A stretch of DNA of 64,000 nucleotides, from contig CM060899.1 of NCBI GenBank assembly GCA_030762935.1, positions 57,338,501 to 57,402,500 on the forward strand, in the 5' to 3' direction. The notes beneath the pieces were generated by a model, which was not told where the DNA came from, did not search any database, and worked only from the letters and a program-made list of their open reading frames with translations. Positions 24,222-36,190 of this stretch are shown piece after piece. This stretch comes from Hymenopus coronatus (taxonomy: Eukaryota > Arthropoda > Insecta > Mantodea > Hymenopodidae). The position numbers and the translations under genes are program-made. The stretch's first letter is position 1, and the number at the start of each line of letters is the position of its first letter.

Positions 24222-24290
24222 GTTGACTCTCAGACTGTTACAATATCGCTTGATTAAAACTACGTTAGCTTTTATAGCAAGGATTTGTGT
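24222..24290 (-). promoter_or_regulatory. TATA-box promoter of the Gly/Asp-rich protein gene
   Basis: On the minus strand TATAAAA (plus 24276-24270) lies ~50 bp upstream of the ATG, within GCTATAAAAGC. That places transcription start near 24245-24240 and leaves a 5' UTR of ~20-25 nt. The spacing is normal for a TATA-driven, highly expressed secreted-protein gene. Confidence 0.6.
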
Positions 24291-24537
24291 GCAGGAAATA
24301 AGCAGCAAAAAAGATAGGAGGAAGTTCACAGATCCACGTACCTGGATAAAACTCTACAGTATCTGAAAGAGACGATCCCCCCACCCCTCACGCTCTATGT
24401 GTAGTTTTTTTTTTTTTTTTTTTTTTTTTTCCAGATATTTCGCTCCTTTTCTTAATACTTTTCATAACTGATATTTGGTCCAAAAAAAAAAAAACTAAAA
24501 TATGTTACATTTACATGATTTCCAACAAAATATTCGT

Positions 24538-25126
24538 AAAAAATCTGATGTGTTCCATTCACATAACTTTCTCTACATCTCTGCAACAAATTATTGTTAA
24601 AAAGCTTATGCAGAAAATAGCAGAAATAGTCTTACTACTTGCTTCCTTTTAAGTAGAAGCGAAATACGGGAGTAGTATAGGTTAAAGTGATAGTCAAAAG
24701 CTGGTTGCTATGTGACTGAAGTTCCTTCGTTGCGATGGGCAGGAGTTGACAAATTCCTGTAGAATAAATCGAACAAAAGCTGAAACCAATAACAAAGAAT
24801 ATCTCAAAAACGATCAACTCCACGAAAAAAAAGTATAGGACATAAATTGTGTGTTTTAACGTGATCTAAATTTATGTATAGTAAGTTTTTGTCTATCTCT
24901 TATGGTTTACCAGTTATGCAAAATTCAATAAAAATCATCCAGAATAAAGAGGTCTTTAGAAGCTATTCCCAAAAAGTTCAAGATATACATTTTATTTGTC
25001 ATGTAAATATCTTAAATATAAGAGATTTTAATTAAAATCGTTAGAACCATTTTTGGGAAAATCAAATTTTTTGAAATTGTTTTCATGTAAAGGATAGTTT
25101 GGGGTAGGGAGATTTTCTTGAAGAGA
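24538..25126 (+). mobile_element. H element copy, truncated at 3' side
   Basis: Starts AAAAAATCTGATGTGTTCC and stops at GGGAGATTTTCTTGAAG, without the palindrome. It lies just upstream of the Gly/Asp-rich gene promoter. Confidence 0.75.
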
Positions 25127-25309
25127 AGTTGAAAGCTCAGTAAAACAGTTTTTAAGTTACAAGTTTTAAAATGTTATTAGTTATGTATTTTACCATGTTA
25201 TCAGTTATGTATTTTACTGTGTTTTTCTTATTATACTGACGTGTAAATCCATGTACTATTGGCATGTTAGACATAAATTACAATTCAATTCAATTAATGC
25301 TGATAAAAA

Positions 25310-26179
25310 AATGTGATGTGTTCCATTCACATGACTTTCTCTACATCCCTGCAACAAATTATTGTTAAAAAGTTTGTTTCATTTTACTTCATACGTATCG
25401 AGAAAAAAATAGCACAATAGTCTTATTATTTACTTCCATGCAAGTAGAAGGGAAATAAGCGAGTAGCATAAGCCAAAGTATTAGTCAAAAGCTGGTTGTT
25501 ATGTGATTGACGTTCCTTTGTTTGTATGGACAGGAGTTGACAAATTCCTGTATGAGAAAAGTATCTTTTTGAAAGCTGAAACTAATAACAAGGAATATCT
25601 AAAAAACGATCCATTCCACGAAAAAAATGATATGGCATAAATTGTGTGTTTTATCGAGATCAACGTATTTTGTGCAATAAGTTTTTGCCTATCTCTTACG
25701 GTTTATGCAAAATTCCGTAAAATTCATCCAAAATAAAGCAGTCTTCAGAGGCTGTTCCCAAAAATTCAAGATATACATTTTATTTGTCAGGTAAATATCT
25801 TTAATATACGACATTTTAATCAAAATCTCTACAGCATTTTTGAGAAAATCAAAATTTTCTAATATTTTTCCATGTAAAGGGATTGGGGGTGGGAGATTTT
25901 CTTGAAAATTTTCGTATCACATACCTTGGAATATACTGAACTTAAATACCAGGTTTTGTATTTAACCGTCTTTTCGTTTTTGAGTTATGCTGTTCACACA
26001 TACACGCGCGCGCGCGCGCATACACACATGGACCTTTGTCTGAAAATGCTTTTTTTGGATTTAGGGGGTCTTAAAAACATGTATTTCCGGTGAAATCTTG
26101 GTATGGAATTTTTGGGTAGAATACAATACTTTCTCTAACCACTATGTGCATAGTACATACGGGGCTAGAGAAAGTAAAA
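25310..26179 (+). mobile_element. H element copy, complete
   Basis: Starts AAAAAAATGTGATGTGTTCC and ends in the palindrome with ACGGGGCTAGAGAAAGT. It carries a CGCGCG/CACA microsatellite patch at 26000-26030. Confidence 0.8.
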
Positions 26180-26182
26180 GTT

Positions 26183-26412
26183 AAGAAAAACCGGAGTTTC
26201 ACTTTGGACTTGAATTTTTGGATGGAAAAGATGTCCCAACCGATGACCTCAAAGTGACAGTGACATCTTGGTTCATATCTTTAGCGATGGAAGAGTATAA
26301 CATCTGCGTAGAAAAACCGGTACCACGTGACAATAAATACCTTGATAGCAATGACGATTACGTTGAGAAATATAGTAGGTACTGTAATTTTGTAAATAAA
26401 GTTAAGTGTTGA
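26183..26412 (+). pseudogene. Mariner transposase C-terminal fragment
   Basis: The frame reads DDLKVTVTSWFISLAMEEYN, then VPRDNKYLDSNDDYVEKYSR and a final VNKVKC. This matches the mariner C-terminal pattern W...FY..GI.KLV.R.DKCL...GDYVEK, with the usual Cys replaced. The DDD catalytic region is absent. It sits directly after the palindromic end of one H copy and ~210 bp before another palindrome-proximal H piece. Confidence 0.7.
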
Positions 26413-26621
26413 TAACTTTCGTTATTGTTTAGTTATGCCAAATCGTCTGTCACTTTCTGGATGGCCCTTCTCCAATTAAGGTAATTTATAGACGTCATGG
26501 TCTTTCAATCTTTGCATACCAAGTAGCCGTATTTCGTGCGTTTAAATGATTGCAGAGCTCAACGGGGCAAATCCAAGTAAACACCGGCCGATGTCATATT
26601 AGCGAAACCTACCTGCATTCC
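26413..26621. other. Unique sequence between mariner fragment and H piece
   Basis: About 200 bp of less AT-rich sequence with no recognised repeat. Confidence 0.4.
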
Positions 26622-26985
26622 GTGATATCTTTAAATATCTTTAATATACGATATTTTAATCAAAATCTCTACTGACATTTTTGAGAAAATCAAAATTTTG
26701 GCAAATTGTTTCCATGTAAAGGGATTGGGGTGGGGGGATTTTCTTGAAAATCTTCGTGTCGCATCCTTGAAAGATACTGAACTTAATTACCAAGTTTGGT
26801 ATTTAACCGTCTTTTCGTTTTTGAGCTATGCTGTCCACAGACACACACACATTTTTCTAAAAATGTTTTTTTTTTATTCAGGGGGTCTCAAAACATTTAT
26901 TTCCGGTAAAATCGCGGTATCGAATTTTTAGTGCAATACAATACCTTCTCTATACACTAGTGCATAGTAGATGTAGAGAAAGTAA
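26622..26985 (+). mobile_element. H element, palindrome-proximal part
   Basis: Begins ATCTTTAATATACGATATTTT and ends GTAGATGTAGAGAAAGTAAAA. It closely matches the last part of the 25310 copy. Confidence 0.75.
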
Positions 26986-27780
26986 AAAGTCATAACCCGG
27001 AAATATTCTGCAAATTTATTTTTGGATAAACACAAAGTATTAGAGGAAATCGAACAAATGATATGGCAATCAACTCGTAAAAATTTGGAAAATAGCTGTC
27101 AGATATAAACACATTTCGTTTGTGTTTAGAATCAGGACGCTCTAAAAGTTGTCAGTGTATGCAGAATCATAAAATTACCCAAAAGCTCGTAGTAGTTAAA
27201 ATCATAATAATGTTTTCAGTCTAGCTGTATACGCTTTGGTTTAATTGATTCCTCGTAGTAGACTATTATAGAGCTGTTACATTGAAACTGGGATGGAAAA
27301 TCAATGTCTATGTGGAGCACAATGTGGATAAATTAAGCACTTCTCTTTAGTGGCTGAGCTAGCTGAATTTATCCTGAGTTGGTACTACTGGTATACTGAG
27401 TAGTTACGTTTGTCGCTAGTTAATGATGGCCTACGCTCCTATTAACCACAAATAGAACTACTGTCGATACGCATGCACTAGGGCTTCCGCTTGTCCAGTA
27501 CCAATGTCACCAACTCGCTTGATTTTGTGTCGCAGGATGCAGTGGGTAAACACTGACGCAAAAATCCTTAGCGTGGTTTCTTCGGAAGGGAAGTAAAGTC
27601 GGTGGTCCCACGTAATGTTTATTTGCAGGCTTAAGACCAAGGTGCGAAGAATCCTTTCCCTGCGTTTCAAACAGAAATCTGTGCTATTATTCAATGAATC
27701 CATGAAAATATAAGGAGAAGATACGTTGGTAAACAGATCCTTACAGCCAGGCTGCAGTTAAGACTCTTAGTAATCATAGA
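26986..27780. other. Intergenic; possible SINE-tail sequence
   Basis: No gene supported. Around 27555-27610 (AAAAATCCTTAGCGTGG ... GGTGGTCCC) it resembles 52680-52730, so a repeat fragment is likely. The antisense frame across it (27703-27458) is not convincing. Confidence 0.4.
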
Positions 27781-27789
27781 CTGGTTCAA

Positions 27790-28785
27790 AATTGCCTAAC
27801 AAACTATTTTTACAAAAGATTATTCTTTTATCTACATCATGCTAATCGAGATAAACATTAGCGGAGATGGTCTTGTTACTTGCTTCCTTGTAAGTAGAAG
27901 GAAAATAAGGGAATACACTAGGCTAAAGCCACAGTCAAATCTTCTAAAAGCTGTCACTATGCCTGAGTTCTATCCCAAGCGACCGCATGTGAGATTTGTG
28001 GTGGTCAAAGCGGCGCTGGGGCGAGTTTTCTCCGGGTACTCCGGTTTCCCCCGCCATCTCATTCCACCGGTGCTCCATCATCATTCATGTATCATCAGTG
28101 TCACCGCCTGCGGTGCCATAAGTAGTTAAAGCGGGCGTTAAACACTAGCAAAAAAAATGCGATTGTCATTGAAATACGTTTTCTTTCGTTGGCCAGTAGT
28201 AAAATAAGAGAGAGATAAAACGGATGAGGGCTTCCCACCTGAGAAAAGTTTAAATATTTTAGAATTGAAACCAATAACTGGGAATATATCTGAAATGGTT
28301 AGCACTATAAAAAATAGGTATATATGACATAAATTGCGTGTTTTAACGAAATCTGCATTTTTGTATTTACCTTTGTCTATCTCTTACGCCTTACCAGTTG
28401 TGCAAAATTTCTTCAGAATGAAGATTATTCCCAAGAAATTCAGGATACCCATTTTATTTCCCATGTAAACGTGTTAAATATACGGCATTTTAACCAAAAT
28501 CTTTAGATCCAAGTTTTGGAAAATCGAACACTTTGAAAAAATTTTCCAGGATTTTTCTGAAAATCTTTATGTCGCAGGCTAAACTAAAATACCAATTTTT
28601 TTACTGAAGGAATTTTCTTTTTTTGAGTTATGCTGTACACACACTTACACCTAGACTTTTCTAAAAATGCTTTTATTTTGTATTAAGGATGTATTGTGGT
28701 GAAGTCTCGGTATAACATTTTTGGGTAGAATACAATACCTTCTCTACCTATGTAGTTTGTACATATGTGCCAGAAAAAGCAATTA
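27790..28785 (+). mobile_element. H element copy split by a SINE
   Basis: H sequence on both sides (27790-27963, 28156-28785) of a SINE A body (27972-28153). The end palindrome is degenerate (CTACCTATGTAGTTTGTACA). Confidence 0.65.
27972..28153 (+). mobile_element. SINE family A, head-truncated
   Basis: Lacks most of the tRNA-like head. The body GCATGTGAGATTTGTGGTGG to GCGGGCGTTAAACACTAGC is well preserved. Confidence 0.65.
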
Positions 28786-28977
28786 TATAATTCTTTAATG
28801 ATGTAGGACTGTCCACCGTTTGCGTAAAAATCAGGGTTTTTTTTCATCCGTTATCAGACTTTTTATGTTTTATGTCTATAGCACATAGTGGAAGAAGTAT
28901 GTGTGAAAATTAAGGAAGTCAAATACGGAAAAATTAGGAAAAGAAGTGAGCGATAAAGTTCAGAATGAATGTGTTGG

Positions 28978-29580
28978 GAAAAAATCTTATGTGTTGCATT
29001 CACATGACTTTCTCTAGCTGTTACACCAACAACTTTCCTTACAAAAGAGTATTCTTTTATCTACGACATGCTAATCAAGGTAAACATTAGCAGATTTTTT
29101 TTGTTTTGTTTTATAGTTTAACGTCCTTTAACCTGATGAAATGATGCTCAAATGATCTTGGGGTCCTTGGAGCTTAAAGTGACTCGACATTCGTCTTCTC
29201 AGGATAAGGGAAAACCCCGAAAAAAACCTTATCCGGATAACTCACCCTAAGTGAGATTCAAACTCACGACCTGTTGAATGTGAGACAGACACGCTACCAC
29301 CATACTACCCAGGCGGGCTAAGCAGAAATTGTCTTATTACTTGCTTTCTTGTAAGTAGAAGGGGCATAAGGGAATACACTTGGCTAAATCGACAGTCAAC
29401 TCATAAAAACTGGTCCTATGTGAAATAACTCAAGTTCTGCTTGTTTTGCATGGCCTGCAGTAAAATAAGAGAAATGAAACGCAACGTCACTTCCCGTTTG
29501 AGAAAAGTTATAATAGTTTAAAATTGAAACTAACAAGGAGTATCTCAGAAACGGTCAGTCCTACATAAGGAAGAAAATAT
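28978..29580 (+). mobile_element. H element copy split by a SINE
   Basis: Starts AAAAAATCTTATGTGTTGC. Interrupted by a SINE C copy (29098-29322), resumes GCAGAAATTGTCTTATTAC, and is cut by mariner sequence at ~29580. Confidence 0.65.
29098..29322 (-). mobile_element. SINE family C
   Basis: Minus-strand tRNA-like head with B box GAGTTTGAATCTCAC, then the family C body ending in GGTTAAAGGACGTTAAACT. Inserted in an H copy. Confidence 0.65.
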
Positions 29581-30060
29581 ACATAGTATGGGTGCCAGGT
29601 CAGGACAGTACGGCGGATGATCGAAAATGCCCCATTGAAATTGTTCAAGGGACGATGGGTTGTGCCAGCAGTGTGTGGACGAGCGTTGTCATGGATCAAC
29701 ACAATTCATGAAGTCAGCATTCCTCTTCGTTTGCTTTGAATGGCTCTCCGCAAACGTCGTAAAGTACGAAGATACGAATATATATACCAACGACTTTCAC
29801 CTTTTCCCTGAGCTGAAGAAGTGGCTAGGAGGTCAGCACTTTCAAACCAATGAAGATCTTCAAAACAAGTCAATGCTCATTTGAAATCATTGGCGCAACA
29901 TTTTTGAGGCGGGTATAGCAAAGCTTGAGCACAAGTACTACTATGTCTCAATATTTTCGGTGATTATGTTGAAAAGTAACCATAAGTGTACAAAACTTTT
30001 AGTAATAAAATAATTGTTTTCTATGAACTTGTCTTTTATTTATAGCCTATCGGAGGTTTA
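29581..30060. pseudogene. Mariner remnants in opposite orientations
   Basis: Minus strand (29702-29590) encodes LIHDNARPHTA and LNNFNGAFSI, the region around the second catalytic Asp. Plus strand (29785-29880) encodes DFHLFPELKKWLGGQHFQTN, the region after the third Asp, followed by a decayed C-terminus to ~29985. One transposase has been split and part of it inverted, or two copies are joined. Confidence 0.65.
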
Positions 30061-31035
30061 AAAAAAGAAAAAGAAAAACGGCCCTCGTATATCAGACATT
30101 GACATAATGTATTTATTCATATGCACCTGTTAATTGTTGTGAAGTCGAAAGGAGTTTCTCGCAGTACACTTTTTGTTCAAGTAAGCCTGGTAGAACATTC
30201 TCTCTACGACAATCTCCGCATGTGCCTTATTGTCTACTCCAATGTATTGACTATGTAGTATACATTTTGCCTATACGTAAAATGCAGTGTTCAATAATAG
30301 AATAAACACATTAACAGTCATCAAGTTCAGTATAATGTACGCATTCTATTAATATAACCTTTACGATCACCTCAGGCAGGCAGGTACCGTTGTTGACATC
30401 TGGACCCACCCTTTCCCCTTCAACACACACAGACTACAGTATAAGGTAAGTCAGCCTCACAGAAAACGGTCTCCCGGATCCACCCTCTATATCAGGAATA
30501 GCCGGGAATGTACGAACTTATCTAAACTTATAAGTTGCAACCACAAAAATCGTCTAGATTATTGTACAATAATTTCATAAGGAACAGGAGGGATGAGTTA
30601 AGAAAAAGTAAATCATCATTCGACTTTAAAAAGCTACCCGTGGAAAGTTGGACCAGGCTGTTACTGCATGCTATACGGATATTTAATTCAGGCCAGTTAA
30701 TAATCATGTTTTTCAACGCTGAAATAATGCTTGCAGTTATCACATAACATCTATGAATTATTAGACCCTGAAATTCTAGGTCATGCTAACAAGAGTACGC
30801 ACGCAAGCTGCCTATGTAGAGGTCACCTCGTTAATTGTAGTTCTGCTTTGATTCGTTATAGTCCTGCGTGCCCAGCTGTCCGCATCGGAAGGGCTCGGAT
30901 GCATCGGAAAAATACAGCACTAATGCCGGTATTCCGTACTGCATCAAGCAATTCTTGTTCCTAGAATCGAACTTTAATCCACTCTTATATCGAGTTATAG
31001 CTCGATGTATGATATAAAAGTATTGATATAAACAG
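30061..31035. other. Intergenic, no gene supported
   Basis: Mixed-composition sequence. The overlapping plus and minus frames at 30528-30747 are on opposite strands of the same stretch, and neither has splice or homology support. Confidence 0.4.
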
Positions 31036-31039
31036 AGCA

Positions 31040-31182
31040 CATTTTTACTTCCTTTACACGTACTATGCACATAGATATAGAGAAGGTATATTACACCCAA
31101 AAATTCGATGTCAAAACTTCCACAATATGTTTTGAGATCCCCCAAGTCCAAAAAAAAAACATTTTTAGAAAAAGGCCCTTGT

Positions 31183-31220
<38 letters not shown>

Positions 31221-31749
31221 ACAGCATGGCTCAAAAAGAAACGAAAACTTGATACACAGGTTTGGTATCTACCAAGGATGCGACACTATTTTCAAGAAAA
31301 TCTCCCCACTCCAAACTACTCTTTACATAGAAATGTAATTGAAATTTTTGATTAAAATACCACATGCTTAAGACATTTTTATGAAAAATGAAATGTAGAA
31401 CTTGAATTATATGGGAGTAACCTCTGAAGACCTATTTATTCTGGATGGCCTTTGTAGAACATTTTATAACTGGCAAACCGTTAGAAATAAACAAAATCTT
31501 ACTTCACAAAAAAGATATGGTCTCATTAAAACACACAATTTATGTAATATACTTTTTTTTCTTTTTGTATAGATATCCGTTTCCAAGATATTGTTTCTTT
31601 GGTTTCAATTTTAAGCTACTTAAAATTTTCTCAAACGGCTTTCTTTCCGTCTATATTTTGTTTGCTCCTGGCAAGCAAAGAGAATGGAATTTTAATTGTT
31701 TCACATAACGACAGCTTTTAAAAGATTTGACTATCGCTTTAGCCTAGTG
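31040..31749 (-). mobile_element. H element copy, left half, host of the giant palindrome
   Basis: Palindromic end at 31045-31090, a GA microsatellite (31186-31220), and H blocks up to TTTAGCCTAGTG, where the giant element begins. It continues at 48292-48468. Confidence 0.8.
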
Positions 31750-32075
31750 AGTAGGGGTTAAAGGGGGATTTCGGGACTCAAAGGATGCCGCCCATGTAAA
31801 CATCATGTACATATGTAACACTTAAGATAAACATCAGCCGACAGACCACCCACACAGCGCTGCCTCTTTGCCAAGACAACAGTCTAAAAGCTTCCCCATG
31901 TACCTGTCAATCAAAGTATGTGCTGCCGGCTACTACCCCCTCCCCCTTTGCCAAACCACCTGTCTAAAAGATTTTACTTGCAGGGTTCTTAATCACTTGA
32001 ACAATCGCCTTTCACATTCACAGATCAAATTCAATTTAATCGATTGACCACGCCCACTCGAATTTCTAATTTTGA

Positions 32076-32285
32076 GCTACAAGGCTCATCTGCATATCAA
32101 ATCGATCTAGTTTTTCACGAGGAATCTGAATCTCTGATCATAAATACAAAATTCTTTTGATTTCAATTCGATAGTCTCTTTTAATTAAAAACACGTATGA
32201 TTTCTCTATCTCTGGCAATTCGAGAGCTACAAGGCTCATTTGCATGACAAATCAGTCTAATTTTTCACAAAGAATCTGTATATAC
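32076..32285. repeat. Two imperfect ~150-bp direct repeats near the left palindrome end
   Basis: Each copy contains CTACAAGGCTCAT followed by TGCAT and a TTTTTCAC-AGAATCTG block. Mirrored at about 47756-47965 in the right arm. Their subterminal position suggests a structural or binding role in the element (inference). Confidence 0.5.
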
Positions 32286-32515
32286 AAACCTAGTTCAACT
32301 GTCATGGCGAAAAAACTCGATAAAATTACTGAGTGGAATATTTGATATAAATTATTAGATATCAATTGAACATGCGTTAGCGGTAATATTTTTGCAAGGA
32401 ATTATAACACTCACACGATTGAACATGTTAAAAGCTTTATTATTCAATACCAACATATGAAATGAAAAATAGCAAGAGAGAGAATTGCTTTTATAAAACA
32501 TACTAACTTATCACA

Positions 32516-32885
32516 TCAAAAACCAATATGGCGGCGAAGTGATTGTGTTTCCAACGAGCAGAGGGCACCCAGCAGGGAATTGAACCTGGGACCTCTCGAA
32601 CACTGAGAATGCCAACATCATTCCAACACTAGACATTATAAATCTTAATAACGATTCTTACACGGAGACCTAAAATCAACTTTCAGTGTGGGGGGGACCT
32701 ACTAATTCATCATATCAAAACCAAATTGGCGGTGAAGTGATTGTGTTTCCAACGAGCAGAGGGCACCTCAACTGGGAATTCAACCTGAGACCTCTCGAAC
32801 ACTGAGAATGCCAACATCATTCCAACACTAGACATTATAAATCTTAATAACGGTTCTTACACGGAGACCTACAATGAACTTTCAG
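32516..32885. repeat. Tandem pair of ~190-bp tRNA-SINE-like units, left arm
   Basis: Two copies carry GAAGTGATTGTGTTTCCAAC and, on the complement, a B-box-like GGTTCAATTCCC, then a shared block ending in ACACGGAGACCTA. Mirrored at 47156-47525. Confidence 0.55.
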
Positions 32886-32984
32886 CGGCGGTGCAACCAC
32901 GCGACTTTACTGCTATGTATAATTAAACAACCTCAAAAAGGATTGAATGTAGAATGCAATTATAACACTCGCTATACATAAAAG

Positions 32985-33625
32985 CTGTTCTTATTCCCTT
33001 ATAATCCCCTATCCAGTACAAGAATTAACTTCACGAATAATCAAGAAACTTTAATTACACTAATTAAAATGACAATAACGCTTAAAGAATTGAGGTTACA
33101 ATAAAACGCCATAACACTTTTCTTATTCCTTTATCAGCCCATACCCAGCACAAGTACAAGACACATGATTGGTTAATTTTAAGAAATTTGAATTACAATT
33201 ACGCTAATTAAATGTTATTAACGGTTAAATAATTGAGATTACAATAAAATACTATGAGACTTTTCTTGCTCATTTATCACCCTTCATCCAGTACAAGAAT
33301 GAATTCCAGCTATCCAACACTCGAGAAACTTTAATTACAATTACGCAAATTAAAATGTCAATAACACTTAGAGAATTGAAGCTACAATAAAACGCCGTAA
33401 CACTTTCCTTATTCCTTTATCAGCCCATACCCATTTGTGATTGGCTAATTTAAGAAATTTTAATTACAATTACGCCAGTTAAAATGCCAATAACGCTTTG
33501 AGAATTGAAGTTACAATAAAAGGCTATTAGACTTTTCTCAACCCTTACCATCTCCTATTCAGTACGAGCATTAGATTCTCGGTTAATTCAATAAATTTTA
33601 ATTACAATTATGCCTTTACTTCAAT
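32985..33625. repeat. Four ~160-bp tandem repeats, left arm
   Basis: Units share TTAATTACAATTACGC, then an AATAACGCTT segment, ACAATAAAACGCC and a TTATTCCTTTATCAGCCC-like block. Mirrored at about 46416-47056. Confidence 0.6.
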
Positions 33626-33811
33626 TGAAAAATGTAAATAACAACTCCATTTGCAACGATGTAGCGAAATGGGTGATACAAATTCTTCACGAAATTACAT
33701 CTACATGCTAATTACATACTTGGATTATACGCCCAGTGTATTCAAACATTATTCGTAACTATCACAAGACATAAAATGTTTTTATTTACGCAAATGTCAG
33801 ACCTATACCAA

Positions 33812-34668
33812 AATATGGTGTGTTCCATTCACGTGACCTTCTATACCTCTCTGAAACAAATTATTGTTAAAAAGCTTGTACGTCTTTTTACTTCATGCTA
33901 ATCGAGTAAAAACTAGTAGAAATAGTCTTCATACTTGCTTCCTTGTAAGTAGAAGCTAACTAAGGAAGTACCATAGGTTAAAGTGATAGTCATAGTCAAA
34001 AGTTGGCTGCTATGTCACTCTCCTGTAAGAGAAAGTATATGTTTTTAAAGCTGAAACAAATAACAATGATTATATCGAAAAAAAGGGTTCACTCCACAAA
34101 AATCATGTATTTAACATAAATCGTGTGTTTTAACGTGCCCTACATTTTTGTGTGGTAAGCTTTTATCTATCTCTTATGGTTTACTAGTTATAACAATTTA
34201 TTCAGAATAAAAAAAAGGTCTTCAGAGATTATACTCAGAAAATTCAAGTTATACATTTTATTTGTCCGGTAATTATCTTTAATATGGGATATTCTAATCA
34301 AAATCGTTAGAACCATTTTTAGAAATAACATTTTTCGAAAAAACGTTCCATGTAAAGGGTAGTTTGGGGGTGGGGCTTTTCTCAAAAATCTTCGGGTCGC
34401 ATACCTGGAAGATACTAAACTTAAATACCAAACCGAATTTGCGTTTTTGAGCTATGCTGCCCAGTCACACACATATACACACCAACACACGCAAACACAC
34501 AGACATGCAGACACACACGAATCTTTTTCTAAAATGGATTATTTTGGATACAGGGGACCACAAAAACATATATATTCCCAGTGAAAAATCAGCATCCGAT
34601 TTTGGGTGGAATACAATACCTTCTCTATACACTATGTACAAAGTACGTGTAGAGAAAGTAAAAACAAC
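33812..34668 (+). mobile_element. H element copy inside left palindrome arm
   Basis: Complete: starts AAAATATGGTGTGTTCC and ends at the palindrome with ACGTGTAGAGAAAGT. The mirror copy is 45373-46229. Confidence 0.8.
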
Positions 34669-34670
34669 AG

Positions 34671-35290
34671 CTAACACAATTTGAAATCACTTAGACTGCC
34701 TACAACTAACTGAGCTGTATTCTCTAATTTTCAACACTGTACATTTTCAACAAGGAGATACCATAGTAAAACCGACAGCTAACATGGCTTGAAATCACTT
34801 AGACAGCCTACAACTGACTGAGCTGTATTCTCTAATTTTCAACACTGTACATTTTCAACAAGGGGATACCATAGTAAAACCAACAGCTAACATGGCTTGA
34901 AATCACTTAGACAGCCTACAACTGACTCAGAAGTATTCTCTAATTTCAACACTGTAGTATAAACTATAGCTTGAAGCATCACGTACCTTGACGATTATGC
35001 ATAAATAAATACCTTCAAATGAAATACCATACCAAAATAACAGCTAACATTGCTTGAAATCACTTAGACAGACTACAACTGACACATCAGTATTCTCTAA
35101 TTTTAACACTGAAGTATAAGCTATAACTTGAAGTACTCTCCACATAACTTGACAATTATGCATAAATAGACATCTTCAAAAATAAATACCATACCAAAAC
35201 TAACAGCTAACATTGCTTGAAATCACTTAGACAGCCTACAACTGACACAGCAGTATTCTCTAACTTCAACAGAGAAGTATAATTTATAAC
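34671..35290. repeat. About five tandem repeats of ~110-180 bp, left arm
   Basis: Each unit has ACAGCTAACAT, TTGAAATCACTTAGACAG and TATTCTCTAATTT blocks, often followed by ATACCATA. Mirrored at 44751-45370. The array abuts the H copy at 33812-34668. Confidence 0.65.
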
Positions 35291-35606
35291 TCGAAGCACT
35301 CATCACATAACTTGAGGATTGAGCATAAATAAACATTTTCATAAACACTTATCACAATCGCTATGAAAGAAAGCCGCGCAAGGCTGCTCACCTCTTGGCT
35401 AACATATAACACAAGGGAAAACGGAAACATACTACCTATTACAAAAAGCGAAGCATGATCCGACCAGTTCCAGACGATAAAGAAGGCTGGCGACATTTTG
35501 AACAAAACATCCTAGCTCTCCCCTTCAGAGCTTTCTGTTAGAAAAACATCCTCACTCGGCCCCTCTAGGCTAAGAACAGGCAGATACATGCATTCCCCTT
35601 CCTTAG

Positions 35607-36190
35607 GTATACACTGAAGAAAACATGTTTTTTTTATGTGAGCAACTATATAAGCCTGAGGTCTGCAATATATAGCTACTTATTCAATATAACCGCCGTG
35701 AAAAAGCATTCTTGAAAACAAACGTCAAAGCTTTTGATGATATGAACGAATACAGGAGAGAGTGTGCTGAAGATTCGCATCATTATACATACTTTCACAA
35801 AGAATTCTGCAATGGACGAATGCATACGATTACATGCATATACCCTGCTTACCATAATCAGATACCTTCAAGGAATCCCTGTACCGAAGAGTGCTCTGTC
35901 TACAAGATAGATATATTGCAAGTACAATACATTCACGTCTTTCTACTATTATAAGTACTACAAATGTATTCGAGTAATGATGGTTAATTCCAATACATTT
36001 TTATATATCAAGGGGTCGGAACACACAAGAGCTTCACGATTCAGATACCATAGATGCAACGGATATGTTTAGATCAGCACATGAGATTGAAGATCACTTA
36101 GAATTATGCGACGGTCGCACTCATGTTGTGATTTGTTCAAAACCCGCAGTGCATGATAGAATAACATCATACTTCATCTGCAACTTGACC
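35607..36190 (+). pseudogene. Cys-module gene, left-arm copy (broken)
   Basis: Mirror of the right-arm gene. One substitution at 35673 turns a GAG codon into TAG at codon 17 of exon A. The second module exon is cut at 36190, where a 1,648-bp segment present in the right arm is absent, removing its donor and the downstream exon. Otherwise nearly identical to the right arm. Confidence 0.6.

Noticed and set aside
27458..27703. 81-codon minus-strand frame
   Set aside because: Overlaps sequence shared with a repeat fragment near 52680; no coding support.
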